Shown here piece after piece: positions 25,719 to 34,607 of a stretch of 64,000 nucleotides of DNA. How positions within the stretch are numbered: the first letter of the stretch is position 1; every line of letters starts with the position of its first letter. The stretch comes from Tumidithrix helvetica. GTDB lineage: Bacteria > Cyanobacteriota > Cyanobacteriia > Pseudanabaenales > Pseudanabaenaceae. The stretch covers positions 186,001 through 250,000 of the forward strand of contig NZ_CBDDRA010000005.1 of assembly GCF_965232925.1 (NCBI RefSeq). The letters run 5' to 3'. Under the pieces are notes generated by a model, which saw only the letters and a list, made by a program, of their open reading frames with translations, was not told where the DNA came from and made no database searches. A program made the position numbers and the translations under genes.

Positions 25719-27578
25719 TTATGAAAGCTCGTCGGCACCTTTTTGCTTGACCCGCTCAACCTGCGAGTATTTCTCCACAGCTTGGGTGATTTCAAACAAA
25801 GATTGCTGTAGCGGCTTGATCGTCGCCTGCATTTCCTCCAGTTCTATGTTGTCTTGTTCGATTAAACTGCGGAGTTTCGTCACATTATTTTGCGTTGGCT
25901 CCCGCAGACTCTGGGAAATAACCGTGGGACCATTGTCCTTGAGAATTTCTTCCACCGTACGAATAAGGTTTGAAGCTTGGTTTCGCATATTTGCGATCTC
26001 TTTGCGGGCAGAGTCCTCATCCGCATAAACCTCAGCCTCCATGCGCATTCTCTCGATTTCACTGGGACTCAAACCACCAGTATTGGTAATACTAATGCCC
26101 TGTTCGACAGCGGTATCAGCATCTCTAGCCGCGACTTTAAGAATGCCATTTGCGTCAATATCAAAAGAAACTTCAATTTGAGGAATACCTCTAGGTGCGG
26201 GACGAATACCCTCTAATTCAAATCGCCCAAGACTTTTATTGTCTCTAGCCATAGCCCGTTCGCCCTGTAAAACGTGAATTTCCACCACAGATTGGTTATC
26301 TACAGCCGTTGAGAAAATTTGTGACTTGCTGGTCGGAATTGTGGTGTTGCGATCTAGAATTTTCGTAAATACTTCGCCCTGTGTTTCCAACCCTATGGAT
26401 AGAGGAATGACATCCAGTAACAGCAAGTCTTTGACTTCGCCGCCCAGAATCCCAGCTTGAATCGCTGCACCAACTGCCACAGCTTCATCTGGATTAACAG
26501 ATTGGTCGGGTTTTCTGCCATCAAAAAATTTGCTAATGGCTTCTTGGACGGCTGGAATGCGTGTAGAGCCACCCACTAAGATAATTTTTTGGATTTCTTT
26601 AGGGACGACACCTGCATCTTTGAGGGCTTGCGCAGTAGGCTCTAGGGTCGATTTAACCAAGCTTGCAGTAAGTTGATCGAACTGAGCGCGACTAAAGTCC
26701 AATTCAATTGTCTTGGGACCCGTAGCATCACTGGCAATAAAAGGCAAGCTAATCAGCGTACTTGGGGCAGTAGATAATTCAATCTTGGCTTTTTCAGCCG
26801 CTTCTCTCACCCGTTGCAGTGCCGTTTTATCTTCGTTAAGGTCAATGCCTTCTTTTTCTTTAAAATCTCCGATGATCCAATTCACAACCGCAGCATCAAA
26901 ATCATCGCCACCTAAGTGATTATTGCCTGAAGTTGCTTTAACTTCAAAGATGCCATCCCCAAGTTGCAGCACCGAGACGTCAAAGGTTCCTCCACCTAAG
27001 TCAAACACCAAAACGGTTTGGTCTTGATCTTGCTTATCTAAGCCATAGGCAAGTGCCGCTGCTGTTGGTTCGTTGACAATCCGCAATACTTGTAGACCCG
27101 CAATCAGCCCCGCGTCTTTAGTCGCTTGCCGTTGTGCATCCGTAAAGTAAGCAGGTACTGTAATTACAGCTTGCTCGACGGGCTCGCCTAAATAGTTTTC
27201 AGCATCTTGCTTCAGCTTTTGCAAAATCATGGCTGAAACTTCTTGGGGGGTGTACTCCTTGTCAGCGATCGCTACATTGACCGTATCATCTTTTCCTTTA
27301 ACCGCTGTATAAGATACGCGCTTCCGCTCATCCTCCGTTTCATCCCAACGTCTACCAATAAAACGCTTAATACTAAAGATAGTATTTGTAGAGTTGGTAA
27401 CAGCTTGACGCTTTGCTACCTGCCCAACAATGCGTTCGGCACCATCCTTAAGAAACCCAACGATACTTGGAGTAGTGCGCCCACCTTCGGCACTAGATAT
27501 GACTACAGGTTTGCCACCCTCCAAAACAGAGACGCAACTATTTGTAGTACCGAGGTCAATTCCAATTACTTTTGACAT
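25719..27578 (-). CDS. dnaK: Chaperone DnaK (Hsp70)
   Basis: ATP-driven chaperone that binds exposed hydrophobic segments. The 619-residue protein has IGIDLGTTNSCV at the start, VFDLGGGTFDVS and the NEPTAAALAYG motif of the ATPase domain, then LLLLDVIPLSIGLET opening the substrate-binding domain. The C-terminal lid ends KQKGADELS and lacks the usual EEVD-like or GDDD-rich tail of other bacterial DnaK paralogues. grpE lies upstream on the same strand, 145 bases away, with a tandem repeat between. Confidence 0.97.
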   Translation of the reverse strand: MSKVIGIDLGTTNSCVSVLEGGKPVVISSAEGGRTTPSIVGFLKDGAERIVGQVAKRQAVTNSTNTIFSIKRFIGRRWDETEDERKRVSYTAVKGKDDTVNVAIADKEYTPQEVSAMILQKLKQDAENYLGEPVEQAVITVPAYFTDAQRQATKDAGLIAGLQVLRIVNEPTAAALAYGLDKQDQDQTVLVFDLGGGTFDVSVLQLGDGIFEVKATSGNNHLGGDDFDAAVVNWIIGDFKEKEGIDLNEDKTALQRVREAAEKAKIELSTAPSTLISLPFIASDATGPKTIELDFSRAQFDQLTASLVKSTLEPTAQALKDAGVVPKEIQKIILVGGSTRIPAVQEAISKFFDGRKPDQSVNPDEAVAVGAAIQAGILGGEVKDLLLLDVIPLSIGLETQGEVFTKILDRNTTIPTSKSQIFSTAVDNQSVVEIHVLQGERAMARDNKSLGRFELEGIRPAPRGIPQIEVSFDIDANGILKVAARDADTAVEQGISITNTGGLSPSEIERMRMEAEVYADEDSARKEIANMRNQASNLIRTVEEILKDNGPTVISQSLREPTQNNVTKLRSLIEQDNIELEEMQATIKPLQQSLFEITQAVEKYSQVERVKQKGADELS

Positions 27579-27650
27579 AATCGCCAGTCCTGCTAGAGCC
27601 TTTTCAAGAGTTTAGCTTACCCAGTTATGCTTTGTAGTGTTCAATTCAGC

Positions 27651-27690
27651 AACAACTACTGTTGTCATTAAACAACTACTGTTGTCATTA
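27651..27690. repeat. Perfect tandem 20-base repeat between grpE and dnaK
   Basis: The 20-base unit at 27651-27670 is repeated exactly at 27671-27690. Each copy contains an inverted repeat ACAAC-TACT-GTTGT. The 20-base phasing would put two dimeric protein sites on the same face of the helix, or give two RNA hairpins in the grpE-dnaK transcript. No known heat-shock operator (CIRCE) matches. Confidence 0.75.
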
Positions 27691-27723
27691 ATTATGTAAA
27701 AAAATTACAGTTTTCTATCAAAA

Positions 27724-28485
27724 TCAACTATTTGACTCAGCCTGCTCTGATTGCTCTTCTTCAGATCCAGCGCTAGACCCTGTATCTGTGGAAGGTTCTA
27801 AACCAGAAGATACTTTTACCAAGGTATGGCGAAGTACTCGATCGCCCAAAAGATACCCTGGACGTAGCTCATCCATCACAATACCTTCACTGTATTCAGG
27901 AGATGGACTCTGCGCGATCGCTTCATGAAAGTTGGGATCGAATTCCTGACCGACAACATCCATGCGCAACAGACCAGCCTCTTTGAGACACTTTAGTAAC
28001 TGCTTGTAGACAGATTGATAGCTCTTATGAATGAGCGCTTCTGCATCAGTTTTAGGATTGATTTGCAGCTGTGCTCTCTCAAAATCATCGACTACAGGCA
28101 AAAACTTTTTGAGTATCTTAGCATTTATCTTATCTTCAGTTTCTTCTTTCTCTCGCTCTGTGCGCTTGCGAAAATTTTCAAAGTCTGCATATAGGCGAGT
28201 ATATTGGCTGCTGCGCTCTTCAAACTGACGCTTGAGCGTAATGATCTCCGACATCAGTCCGTCTATTTTCTCAGCGCTGGCATCAGCTTGTTTTTTTTCT
28301 TTCGTAGCATTGTTTGCAGTGGCATTATTTGAAGCCTCAGTTGCGTCAGTTTTAGCTGGGCTAGCTGCTTCTTTATGCTCAGATCGTTCTTCTTTTTCAG
28401 CCAGTTGATTTAAGGAGGCTTCTAGATCGAGTTCATCATCTACTAACTCGTCTAAATCGGGGAGTTGATTTTCTTCGTCAATCAT
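27724..28485 (-). CDS. grpE: Nucleotide exchange factor GrpE
   Basis: Releases ADP from DnaK. At 253 residues it is long because of an acidic, Ala/Glu-rich N-terminal extension (about 1-75). The dimerising coiled coil follows (RLYADFENFRKRTEREKEE), then the beta domain with the family signature (EFDPNFHEAIAQ and YLLGDRVLRHTLVKVS). The tail is Ser/Glu-rich. It is upstream of dnaK on the same strand. Confidence 0.95.
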   Translation of the reverse strand: MIDEENQLPDLDELVDDELDLEASLNQLAEKEERSEHKEAASPAKTDATEASNNATANNATKEKKQADASAEKIDGLMSEIITLKRQFEERSSQYTRLYADFENFRKRTEREKEETEDKINAKILKKFLPVVDDFERAQLQINPKTDAEALIHKSYQSVYKQLLKCLKEAGLLRMDVVGQEFDPNFHEAIAQSPSPEYSEGIVMDELRPGYLLGDRVLRHTLVKVSSGLEPSTDTGSSAGSEEEQSEQAESNS

Positions 28486-28572
28486 TGTGTTAACACTATT
28501 TGCGCTTCACAGTTTGGTGTTTTAGCTTAGCAATTATTATAGGAATTAGATAGAAATTAGAAAAACAAATTT

Positions 28573-28869
28573 CTAAGGCAGAAATTGCGAAGGATTGGGA
28601 TGCAATCGCGGGTGCATCATTGTACAAAGAGGTTGGTCATTCAGCAGGTGCTTTTCAACCAGTTGAGCTACTTCTTTAGGTTGTACATGCCAATAGTAGA
28701 TGTTATCGGGTAAGACAACAACTATTGGACCTGAACCACACAATCCCAAACAGCCACAAGCCGACACCGTAACATTGGGAATTGGCTCAGCTTGAAAAAC
28801 CTTTAGCACGTTGGCTGAACCATCCTTTTTACAGGTACGGTACTGACAGACGAGGACTTGTCTTTGCAA
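28573..28869 (-). CDS. Thioredoxin-like [2Fe-2S] ferredoxin
   Basis: A 98-residue protein with cysteines at 8, 13, 40 and 44 (VCQYRTCKKDGS and CGCLGLCGSGP), the four-cysteine pattern of shethna/HoxE-type thioredoxin-like ferredoxins. A further cysteine at 38 is not normally a ligand. The redox partner is unknown; such proteins stand alone in many cyanobacteria. Confidence 0.85.
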   Translation of the reverse strand: MQRQVLVCQYRTCKKDGSANVLKVFQAEPIPNVTVSACGCLGLCGSGPIVVVLPDNIYYWHVQPKEVAQLVEKHLLNDQPLCTMMHPRLHPNPSQFLP

Positions 28870-29145
28870 TCGGTTTTACTCCCAGATTTCCCAGTCTTCC
28901 CAGGGTAGATAGCTTACCTAATTCCTATCTTAATCTAAAGACTGCGATCGGAAATTCACGGAGCCATCATATAAAAATGTACCGAGGGCTGTATCACTTT
29001 AAAAAAGAAACTATAAATCCTAAAACTCCCTTAATTTACCTAGAAGATAACAATTTTAAGATTCCCAACATTTTGTCTGCATCCACCCTTAAGTGAGATT
29101 TACTCAAAGAATAGGAAATAATAATTTTTTGGGGCTAAGAATAAA

Positions 29146-29982
29146 ATGTTTGAGCAAATTTTATTGGCAGTAGATGGATCGGGGCGATCGCGTGAAATGA
29201 TGAATATGCTGCTGGCACTTCCCAGTATGCAGCGTACCCAAGTTACGGTATTACATGTCATTCCAGTCTCTGCGAGTTCTGAAGGGTTGACAGAATATCG
29301 TCTGGCAGGGGAAAGAATTGTAGACAAAGAAACCAAGAGCTTGAGACTAAACCCAGCGAATACTTCTGTAGCGATCTTAAAAGAGGGAGATCCCAAGGAT
29401 ATTGTTTGTAAGGTTGCAGATGAGCTAAAACCTTCGATGTTAATCATGGGATCGAGGGGCATGGGTCGATTGCAAGCAATATTAGCCAATTCTGTGAGCC
29501 AATATGTGTTTCAACTTGCCGCTATACCTATGCTTTTGATTAAAGATGATGTATATATCAAAACGATCAGAAGCGTTATGGTTGCGATAGACAGTTCAAC
29601 CTCGTCTAGAGATAGCCTAGATTTTGCAGTTAAATTGGTGGAAGGAGCAGAAGACATCGAAATTTTCTTAACGAGGGTGTTTAAGAAAAAAGATGACGCC
29701 ACTGCTGAATCTGACCCGATGCTATCAGAAGCGATCGCCAAATTAAAAAGGATGAATATTCCCTATCGCACTTTTTTACGTGCAGGCGATCCTGGTAAAG
29801 AAATCTGCAAGGCTGCGGAAGAAAGCAATGCCAGTTTATTGGTGCTAGCCTCTCCCGATCGTCGCCCATCGATCGCTCGAAGTTTACCCGATCTCGATCG
29901 CCTGCTTGGTACATCTGTATCTGATTACGTTCGGGTTCATGTTGGTTGTCCTGTTTTACTAACTCGTCCTCAAGAGGAGTAA
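29146..29982 (+). CDS. Tandem-domain universal stress protein
   Basis: 278 residues made of two USP domains. The first (1-140) has MFEQILLAVDGS and the ATP-binding loop MGSRGMGRLQAILANSVSQYV. The second (from about IRSVMVAIDSS) has a degenerate loop (LASPDRRPSIARS... SVSDYV) that lacks the glycine pair, so only the first domain is expected to bind nucleotide. The role is probably stress signalling; specifics are unknown. Confidence 0.88.
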   Translation: MFEQILLAVDGSGRSREMMNMLLALPSMQRTQVTVLHVIPVSASSEGLTEYRLAGERIVDKETKSLRLNPANTSVAILKEGDPKDIVCKVADELKPSMLIMGSRGMGRLQAILANSVSQYVFQLAAIPMLLIKDDVYIKTIRSVMVAIDSSTSSRDSLDFAVKLVEGAEDIEIFLTRVFKKKDDATAESDPMLSEAIAKLKRMNIPYRTFLRAGDPGKEICKAAEESNASLLVLASPDRRPSIARSLPDLDRLLGTSVSDYVRVHVGCPVLLTRPQEE

Positions 29983-30050
29983 TCAAGATGTCAATGTAGA
30001 TTGCATTCTTGACTTTTTGTAGATTTTCTTCTATTCGCAGAAAAAACGCA

Positions 30051-30086
30051 TAAAGAAGGGGTCGGATAAATCTGACCCCTTCTTTA
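30051..30086. terminator. Strong bidirectional terminator
   Basis: TAAAGAAGGGGTC (30051-30063) and GACCCCTTCTTTA (30074-30086) form a perfect 13-base stem with a 10-base loop. T-rich DNA follows on the plus strand and an A run precedes it, so it can serve both the USP gene and convergent accB. Confidence 0.88.
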
Positions 30087-30147
30087 TTTCTACATCAAAG
30101 GCACTCATCTATTCGTAAATTCTTTACCAAAGATTGGGAGGTCTTCG

Positions 30148-30624
30148 CTATACCAGCTCGACGCGCATCAAAACCTGTCCGTACTCGACAGGTTGCGCAT
30201 TCTCAACCAAGATTTCAGCAATTCGCCCAGAAACTTCTGTTTCTATTTCATTCATTAGCTTCATCGCTTCGATAATGCAAACGGTTTGCCCCTTACGCAC
30301 ATTATCTCCACCTTCGACAAAGGGAGCTTCATCAGGAGCGGGCGAACGATAGAACGTTCCAACCATGGGTGAAACGACATCGGCTAATTTCTTAGCTGGA
30401 ATGGCATCGACAATTGGACTAGATGCAACAGGAACGGGCTCATAGGTTGATGAGGTCTCAAAAGCACCTGTCGGTGGCGATAAAGAAGGCATTACCGCAA
30501 TCGGCTTGGTATCGCTCTTGCGAATATTCAAGCGTAGATCGCCAGATTCTAAAGTCAGTTCTGTAATATCAGTCTGATTTAGAATCGTGATCAGTTCCCG
30601 TAGTTGCTCCAAGCTAAATTCCAC
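30148..30624 (-). CDS. accB: Biotin carboxyl carrier protein of acetyl-CoA carboxylase
   Basis: Carries biotin between AccC and AccA-AccD. The 158-residue protein begins with the helical FSLEQLRELITILN, has a Pro/Ala/Ser-rich linker, and ends in the biotinyl domain with EAMKLMNEIE, the lysine being biotinylated. The start is a GTG at 30624 that abuts the efp stop codon, indicating efp-accB co-transcription, a pairing seen in many bacteria. Confidence 0.95.
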   Translation of the reverse strand: MEFSLEQLRELITILNQTDITELTLESGDLRLNIRKSDTKPIAVMPSLSPPTGAFETSSTYEPVPVASSPIVDAIPAKKLADVVSPMVGTFYRSPAPDEAPFVEGGDNVRKGQTVCIIEAMKLMNEIETEVSGRIAEILVENAQPVEYGQVLMRVELV

Positions 30625-31185
30625 CTAATTCTCTCGCCCCAGATATGAGTCATCACGAGTGTCGATCTTAATGCGATCGCCAATATTTACAAACAAAGGC
30701 ACCATAATTTGTGCGCCTGTTTCGACAATTGCAGGTTTGGTGCCACCGGTCGCTGTATCACCACGCAGACCTGGATCTGTTTCAGTTACTTCAAGAGCTA
30801 CCGTATTTGGCAGTTCCACATCGATGACTTGGTTGCCCCAACGCACCACATTGACTTCCATGCCCTCTTTGATGTACTTGACACGAGAGCCAATTTGCTC
30901 GGCACTTAATATAGCTTCCTCGTAGGTAGCCATATCCATAAATACTAAATTTGCCCCATCCTTATAAGTATGTTGCACTGTGCTTTTCTCAAGCACCGCC
31001 TGCGGAACGCTCTCACCTGCACGAAATGTCTTTTCTAACACGCTGCCAGTTTGAGCATTCTTTAGTTTAGTGCGTACAAAAGCTGAGCCTTTACCAGGCT
31101 TGACGTGTAAAAATTCAATAACACGCCAAACGCCTCCGTCAAGCTCGATCGTTACGCCAGTTCGAAAATCGTTGCTGGAAATCAT
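30625..31185 (-). CDS. efp: Translation elongation factor P
   Basis: Relieves ribosome stalling at polyproline. Starting at the ATG at 31185 gives 186 residues, the normal EF-P length; an upstream ATG at 31206 adds seven residues. The tip loop is VKPGKGSAFVR with lysine at position 32, not the arginine of rhamnosylated EF-P. The C-terminal DTRDDSYLGRE is conserved. It is followed without a gap by accB. Confidence 0.96.
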   Translation of the reverse strand: MISSNDFRTGVTIELDGGVWRVIEFLHVKPGKGSAFVRTKLKNAQTGSVLEKTFRAGESVPQAVLEKSTVQHTYKDGANLVFMDMATYEEAILSAEQIGSRVKYIKEGMEVNVVRWGNQVIDVELPNTVALEVTETDPGLRGDTATGGTKPAIVETGAQIMVPLFVNIGDRIKIDTRDDSYLGREN

Positions 31186-31609
31186 TGTTAATAGATTAAT
31201 AGCCAAGGCTAATTCTAGCGTAGAGATGTAACATCTGAGACAACGTAACCCCTTGACATTTTTCTTTTCTGCAAAACTCTACCAAAACATCCTGAAGGGC
31301 AAGGTTTTAGCGGGGGGCAAGGAAAATACAAAGAAATTAGTGAAATGCTATAGACAATCTGTATTGTCTTAAGGTAGGATTGTTAACTGTGACTAAAAAA
31401 AGGAAACTGAGCAGCTAAGTTCAGGGTTTAACTTGAAAAATCAAGCGTCTTAAGTCCTGTCACAATTTAGGGTTGGCAAATGCTTCTATCCCTAACAAAA
31501 GCTTGAGTGTCTGAAACTTCAATCAACGTTTCGATAGTTCTATCAGCGTTTTTAAATAGTTCATCAGAGTTCTCTCAATACCTTCACTTAGAAGCAAGGG
31601 AGTTTATCC
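31186..31609. promoter_or_regulatory. Leader region of the ribosomal protein cluster
   Basis: 424 bases between divergent efp and rplC. An 18-base inverted repeat AGACAAT-CTGT-ATTGTCT occupies 31352-31369, and three imperfect copies of a unit with a period of about 20 to 21 bases (TCAACGTT, TCAGCGTT, TCAGAGTT) run at 31523-31580 just before the rplC ribosome-binding site. These could be autoregulatory structures; no known ribosomal-protein leader motif was recognised. Confidence 0.4.
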
Positions 31610-32251
31610 ATGTCTGTCGGAATTCTCGGCACAAAGCTTGGCATGACCCAAGTGTTTGACCAAGAGGGTAATGCTGTGCCAGTTACCATTGTTCAAGCTG
31701 GTCCCTGTACCATTACTCAGATCAAAACTGAGACCAAAGAGGGCTATCAAGCCATCCAACTTGGTTTTGGTACTACTCGTGAAAAGCTATTGACTAAACC
31801 AGAGCTAGGACACCTAAAAAGGTCTGAAAGCTCTCCAGTTAAGCATTTAAGAGAATATCTTGTCTCCGATCCAAGCATTTATGCATTGGGGCAGAAGCTT
31901 GATGTCAGTCAGTTTACTGAAGGTCAAGAGATCGATGTAGTTGGTACAGGAATTGGAAAAGGCTTTGCTGGGTATCAAAAACGGCATAACTTTAAGCGTG
32001 GTCCTATGGCACACGGTTCTAAGAATCACCGACAACCTGGTTCTACCGGTGCGGGTACAACACCTGGTCGTGTTTATCCTGGCAAACGGATGGCAGGTAG
32101 ATTAGGGGGCAAGCGCATTACCACCAAAAAGCTGATTTTGTTCCAAATTGACGTTGAACGAAACCTACTGTTAATCAAAGGAACTGTACCTGGTAAGCCA
32201 GGAGCATTAGTAAGTATTTCACCCGCCAAAGTCATTGGTAACGCCAAATAG
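31610..32251 (+). CDS. rplC: 50S ribosomal protein L3
   Basis: 213 residues. GILGTKLGMTQVF at the start and the internal KRHNFKRGPMAHGSKNHR loop that reaches the peptidyl-transferase centre are diagnostic. It is the first gene of the cluster; rpsJ, which precedes it in E. coli, is absent as expected in cyanobacteria, where it lies with tuf. Next gene rplD starts 52 bases on. Confidence 0.98.
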   Translation: MSVGILGTKLGMTQVFDQEGNAVPVTIVQAGPCTITQIKTETKEGYQAIQLGFGTTREKLLTKPELGHLKRSESSPVKHLREYLVSDPSIYALGQKLDVSQFTEGQEIDVVGTGIGKGFAGYQKRHNFKRGPMAHGSKNHRQPGSTGAGTTPGRVYPGKRMAGRLGGKRITTKKLILFQIDVERNLLLIKGTVPGKPGALVSISPAKVIGNAK

Positions 32252-32303
32252 TGAATTGGACAAGACGGTTAGGTTGAAAGGTAATAAGAAAAGAGAAGAA
32301 GTT

Positions 32304-32936
32304 ATGCCTGCAGTGCAAGATTGGAAAGGAAATCAAGTTGGTGAGGTCAGCCTTGAGCTTAGCGTCGCCAAAGAGTCTAGCGCCTCAGATATTGTGCATC
32401 GTGCGCTAATTCGACAATTAAATAATGCTCGGCAAGGTACGGCTTGCACAAAGACCCGTGCTGAAGTTAGAGGTGGTGGTCGCAAGCCTTGGAAACAAAA
32501 AGGTACAGGTCGTGCTAGAGCAGGTTCGAGTCGTTCTCCGCTATGGCGTGGCGGCGGCGTAATTTTTGGCCCTAAGCCAAGAGATTTCAACCTCAAAATG
32601 AACCGTAAGGAAAGACGTTTGGCATTGCGGACAGCGCTTGTGAGTCGTTTGGCAGACATCATTGTGGTTGAAGATTTTACCGCTAACCTGCCACAACCAA
32701 AGACAAAGGAGTTAGTCCAAGCCCTAAACCGCTGGGGAGTAGCCTCTGAGCAAAAGGTGTTACTGATTGTCGATCAAAAACAAGAAGTAGTGACGCTATC
32801 AGCTCGTAATATTCCTTCGGTCACTCTTCTTGCTGCCGATCAGCTAAATGTGTTTGACATTATCAATGCCAAAAAATTAGTGATTACATCTGCTGCCATA
32901 GAAAAAATCCATGCTGTGTATGGAAAATCTGCCTAG
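32304..32936 (+). CDS. rplD: 50S ribosomal protein L4
   Basis: 210 residues from the ATG at 32304 (PAVQDWKGNQVG), preferred over an earlier in-frame start at 32235 that would overlap rplC. The extended exit-tunnel loop (RGGGRKPWKQKGTGRAR) is intact. In E. coli L4 also represses its own operon; nothing here shows that the cyanobacterial protein does. Confidence 0.97.
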   Translation: MPAVQDWKGNQVGEVSLELSVAKESSASDIVHRALIRQLNNARQGTACTKTRAEVRGGGRKPWKQKGTGRARAGSSRSPLWRGGGVIFGPKPRDFNLKMNRKERRLALRTALVSRLADIIVVEDFTANLPQPKTKELVQALNRWGVASEQKVLLIVDQKQEVVTLSARNIPSVTLLAADQLNVFDIINAKKLVITSAAIEKIHAVYGKSA

Positions 32937-32981
32937 TCAGTAGATAGCTAGTCGTCAATAAAGAAGTAGAGGAAAGAAGAA

Positions 32982-33296
32982 ATGGCTAAGATCCCAACAG
33001 AATTTGATGCTCGCCGACTACCTGACATTATTCGCCGCCCCTTGGTAAATGAAAAGGCTACTCGGATGTTAGAGCTTAATAAGTACACCTTTGAAGTAGT
33101 TAAAAATGCTACAAAGCCCGAAGTAAAGGCTGCGATTGAAAGTTTGTTTTCTGTCAAAGTCACCAAAGTTAATACGCACCTATTACCTGCTAGCACACGT
33201 CGGGTTGGTAAGTTCGCTGGAAAGCGATCGCAGTACAAACGAGCCATTGTTACTCTTGCTGCCAATGACAAGATTGACTTGTTCCCCGAAGTCTAG
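32982..33296 (+). CDS. rplW: 50S ribosomal protein L23
   Basis: 104 residues with RRPLVNEKATRMLE and the beta-loop YTFEVVKNATKPEVKAAIE typical of L23, the docking site for trigger factor and SRP at the tunnel exit. Standard length. A hairpin lies in the 115-base gap before rplB. Confidence 0.96.
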   Translation: MAKIPTEFDARRLPDIIRRPLVNEKATRMLELNKYTFEVVKNATKPEVKAAIESLFSVKVTKVNTHLLPASTRRVGKFAGKRSQYKRAIVTLAANDKIDLFPEV

Positions 33297-33316
33297 CCCC
33301 TTCAATTTTAGATATT

Positions 33317-33347
33317 AAGTTTAGATCGATTTCTCAAGCCTAAACTT
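33317..33347 (+). other. Hairpin between rplW and rplB
   Basis: AAGTTTAG (33317-33324) pairs with CTAAACTT (33340-33347). No T run follows, so it is more likely an mRNA processing or stability element than a terminator. Confidence 0.35.
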
Positions 33348-33411
33348 TCTATTCAATTCTGGAAATCTTCCAAACGCTGATTAAAAATATTGACCCGATA
33401 AATCAAAAACT

Positions 33412-34275
33412 ATGGGCATTCGCGTATACAAACCATACACAGCAGGTACAAGACAGCTAACTGTCTCTGACTTTGCCGAAATCACGAAATCAGAGCCTGA
33501 GAAGTCTCTTACTACCTACGTCCATCGTAAAAGAGGACGTAATAACCGTGGTGTAATTACGAGTCGCAGACGTGGCGGCGGTCACAAGCGACTCTATCGC
33601 ATCATTGACTTCAAGCGTGACAAACGCAATATCCCTGCAAAAGTCACAGCGATCGAATACGATCCAAACCGCAATTCACGGATTGCTTTACTTGCCTATC
33701 GTGATGGCGAAAAGCGCTACATCCTTCATCCTAAGGGGCTTGAGGTTGGTGCGATCGTTCAAGCAGGTGAATCTTCTCCTCTAGAAGTTGGGAACGCTCT
33801 ACCTTTGCACAGCATTCCTCTAGGTACTGTTGTACATAATGTGGAGTTGACTCCTGGTAAAGGTGGTCAGATGGTACGCTCGGCTGGAGCTGGTGCTCAA
33901 ATTGCTGCAAAAGAAGGCAATTTTGTCACACTTAAGCTGCCCTCTGGTGAAGTTCGCATGGTACGCAGAGAATGCTATGCCACCATTGGACAGATTGGCA
34001 ACTCTGACCATAGCAACCTCAGTATGGGTAAGGCTGGTCGCAATCGTTGGAATAATCGTCGCCCAATGGTCAGAGGTTCGGTCATGAACCCTGTCGATCA
34101 CCCCCATGGAGGTGGTGAAGGTTGCGCTCCTATCGGTCGTAGCGGTCCTGTAACTCCTTGGGGCAAACCTGCTCTTGGATATAAAACTCGTAAGAAGAAA
34201 AAACTAAGTAGTGCGCTGATTGTGCGCCGCCGTCGTAAGTCTTCCAAGCGTGGTAAAGGTGGACGCAACTCCTAG
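33412..34275 (+). CDS. rplB: 50S ribosomal protein L2
   Basis: 287 residues. GIRVYKPYTAGTRQ at the start, and the highly conserved VMNPVDHPHGGGEG segment near the peptidyl-transferase centre containing the functionally important histidine. The basic C-terminus (RRRRKSSKRGKGGRN) is as in other cyanobacteria and plastids. Confidence 0.98.
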   Translation: MGIRVYKPYTAGTRQLTVSDFAEITKSEPEKSLTTYVHRKRGRNNRGVITSRRRGGGHKRLYRIIDFKRDKRNIPAKVTAIEYDPNRNSRIALLAYRDGEKRYILHPKGLEVGAIVQAGESSPLEVGNALPLHSIPLGTVVHNVELTPGKGGQMVRSAGAGAQIAAKEGNFVTLKLPSGEVRMVRRECYATIGQIGNSDHSNLSMGKAGRNRWNNRRPMVRGSVMNPVDHPHGGGEGCAPIGRSGPVTPWGKPALGYKTRKKKKLSSALIVRRRRKSSKRGKGGRNS

Positions 34276-34322
34276 ATTTCTAGACATTTGATTTGAAAAA
34301 GCCTGAGTAAAAGATAAAAGTT

Positions 34323-34601
34323 ATGCCGCGATCGTTGAAAAAAGGTCCTTTTGTAGCCGACCACCTCCTGACAAAAATAGAAAACCTGAACGCTAAAGGC
34401 GACAAACAGGTAATCAAAACTTGGTCTCGTGCCTCCACGATTCTGCCTCAAATGATCGGACATACTATTGCCGTACACAACGGTAAGCAACATGTACCCG
34501 TTTATGTGACTGAGCAAATGGTAGGACATAAGCTAGGGGAGTTTGCACCCACCCGCACATTTAGAGGTCACGCCAAGAGTGACAAAAAGGCAAAGAGGTA
34601 G
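34323..34601 (+). CDS. rpsS: 30S ribosomal protein S19
   Basis: 92 residues, the same as E. coli. RSLKKGPFVADHLL and GHKLGEFAPTRTFRGH are family signatures; the protein sits on the 30S head next to S13. rplV begins six bases later. Confidence 0.98.
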   Translation: MPRSLKKGPFVADHLLTKIENLNAKGDKQVIKTWSRASTILPQMIGHTIAVHNGKQHVPVYVTEQMVGHKLGEFAPTRTFRGHAKSDKKAKR

Positions 34602-34607
34602 ATAGAG

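Noticed and set aside
28782..29096. 104-residue plus-strand frame over the ferredoxin start
   Set aside because: It lies partly antisense to the ferredoxin gene and has no family features.
32521..32540. GTTCGAGTC, resembling a tRNA T-loop
   Set aside because: It is inside rplD codons and no other tRNA arms exist around it.
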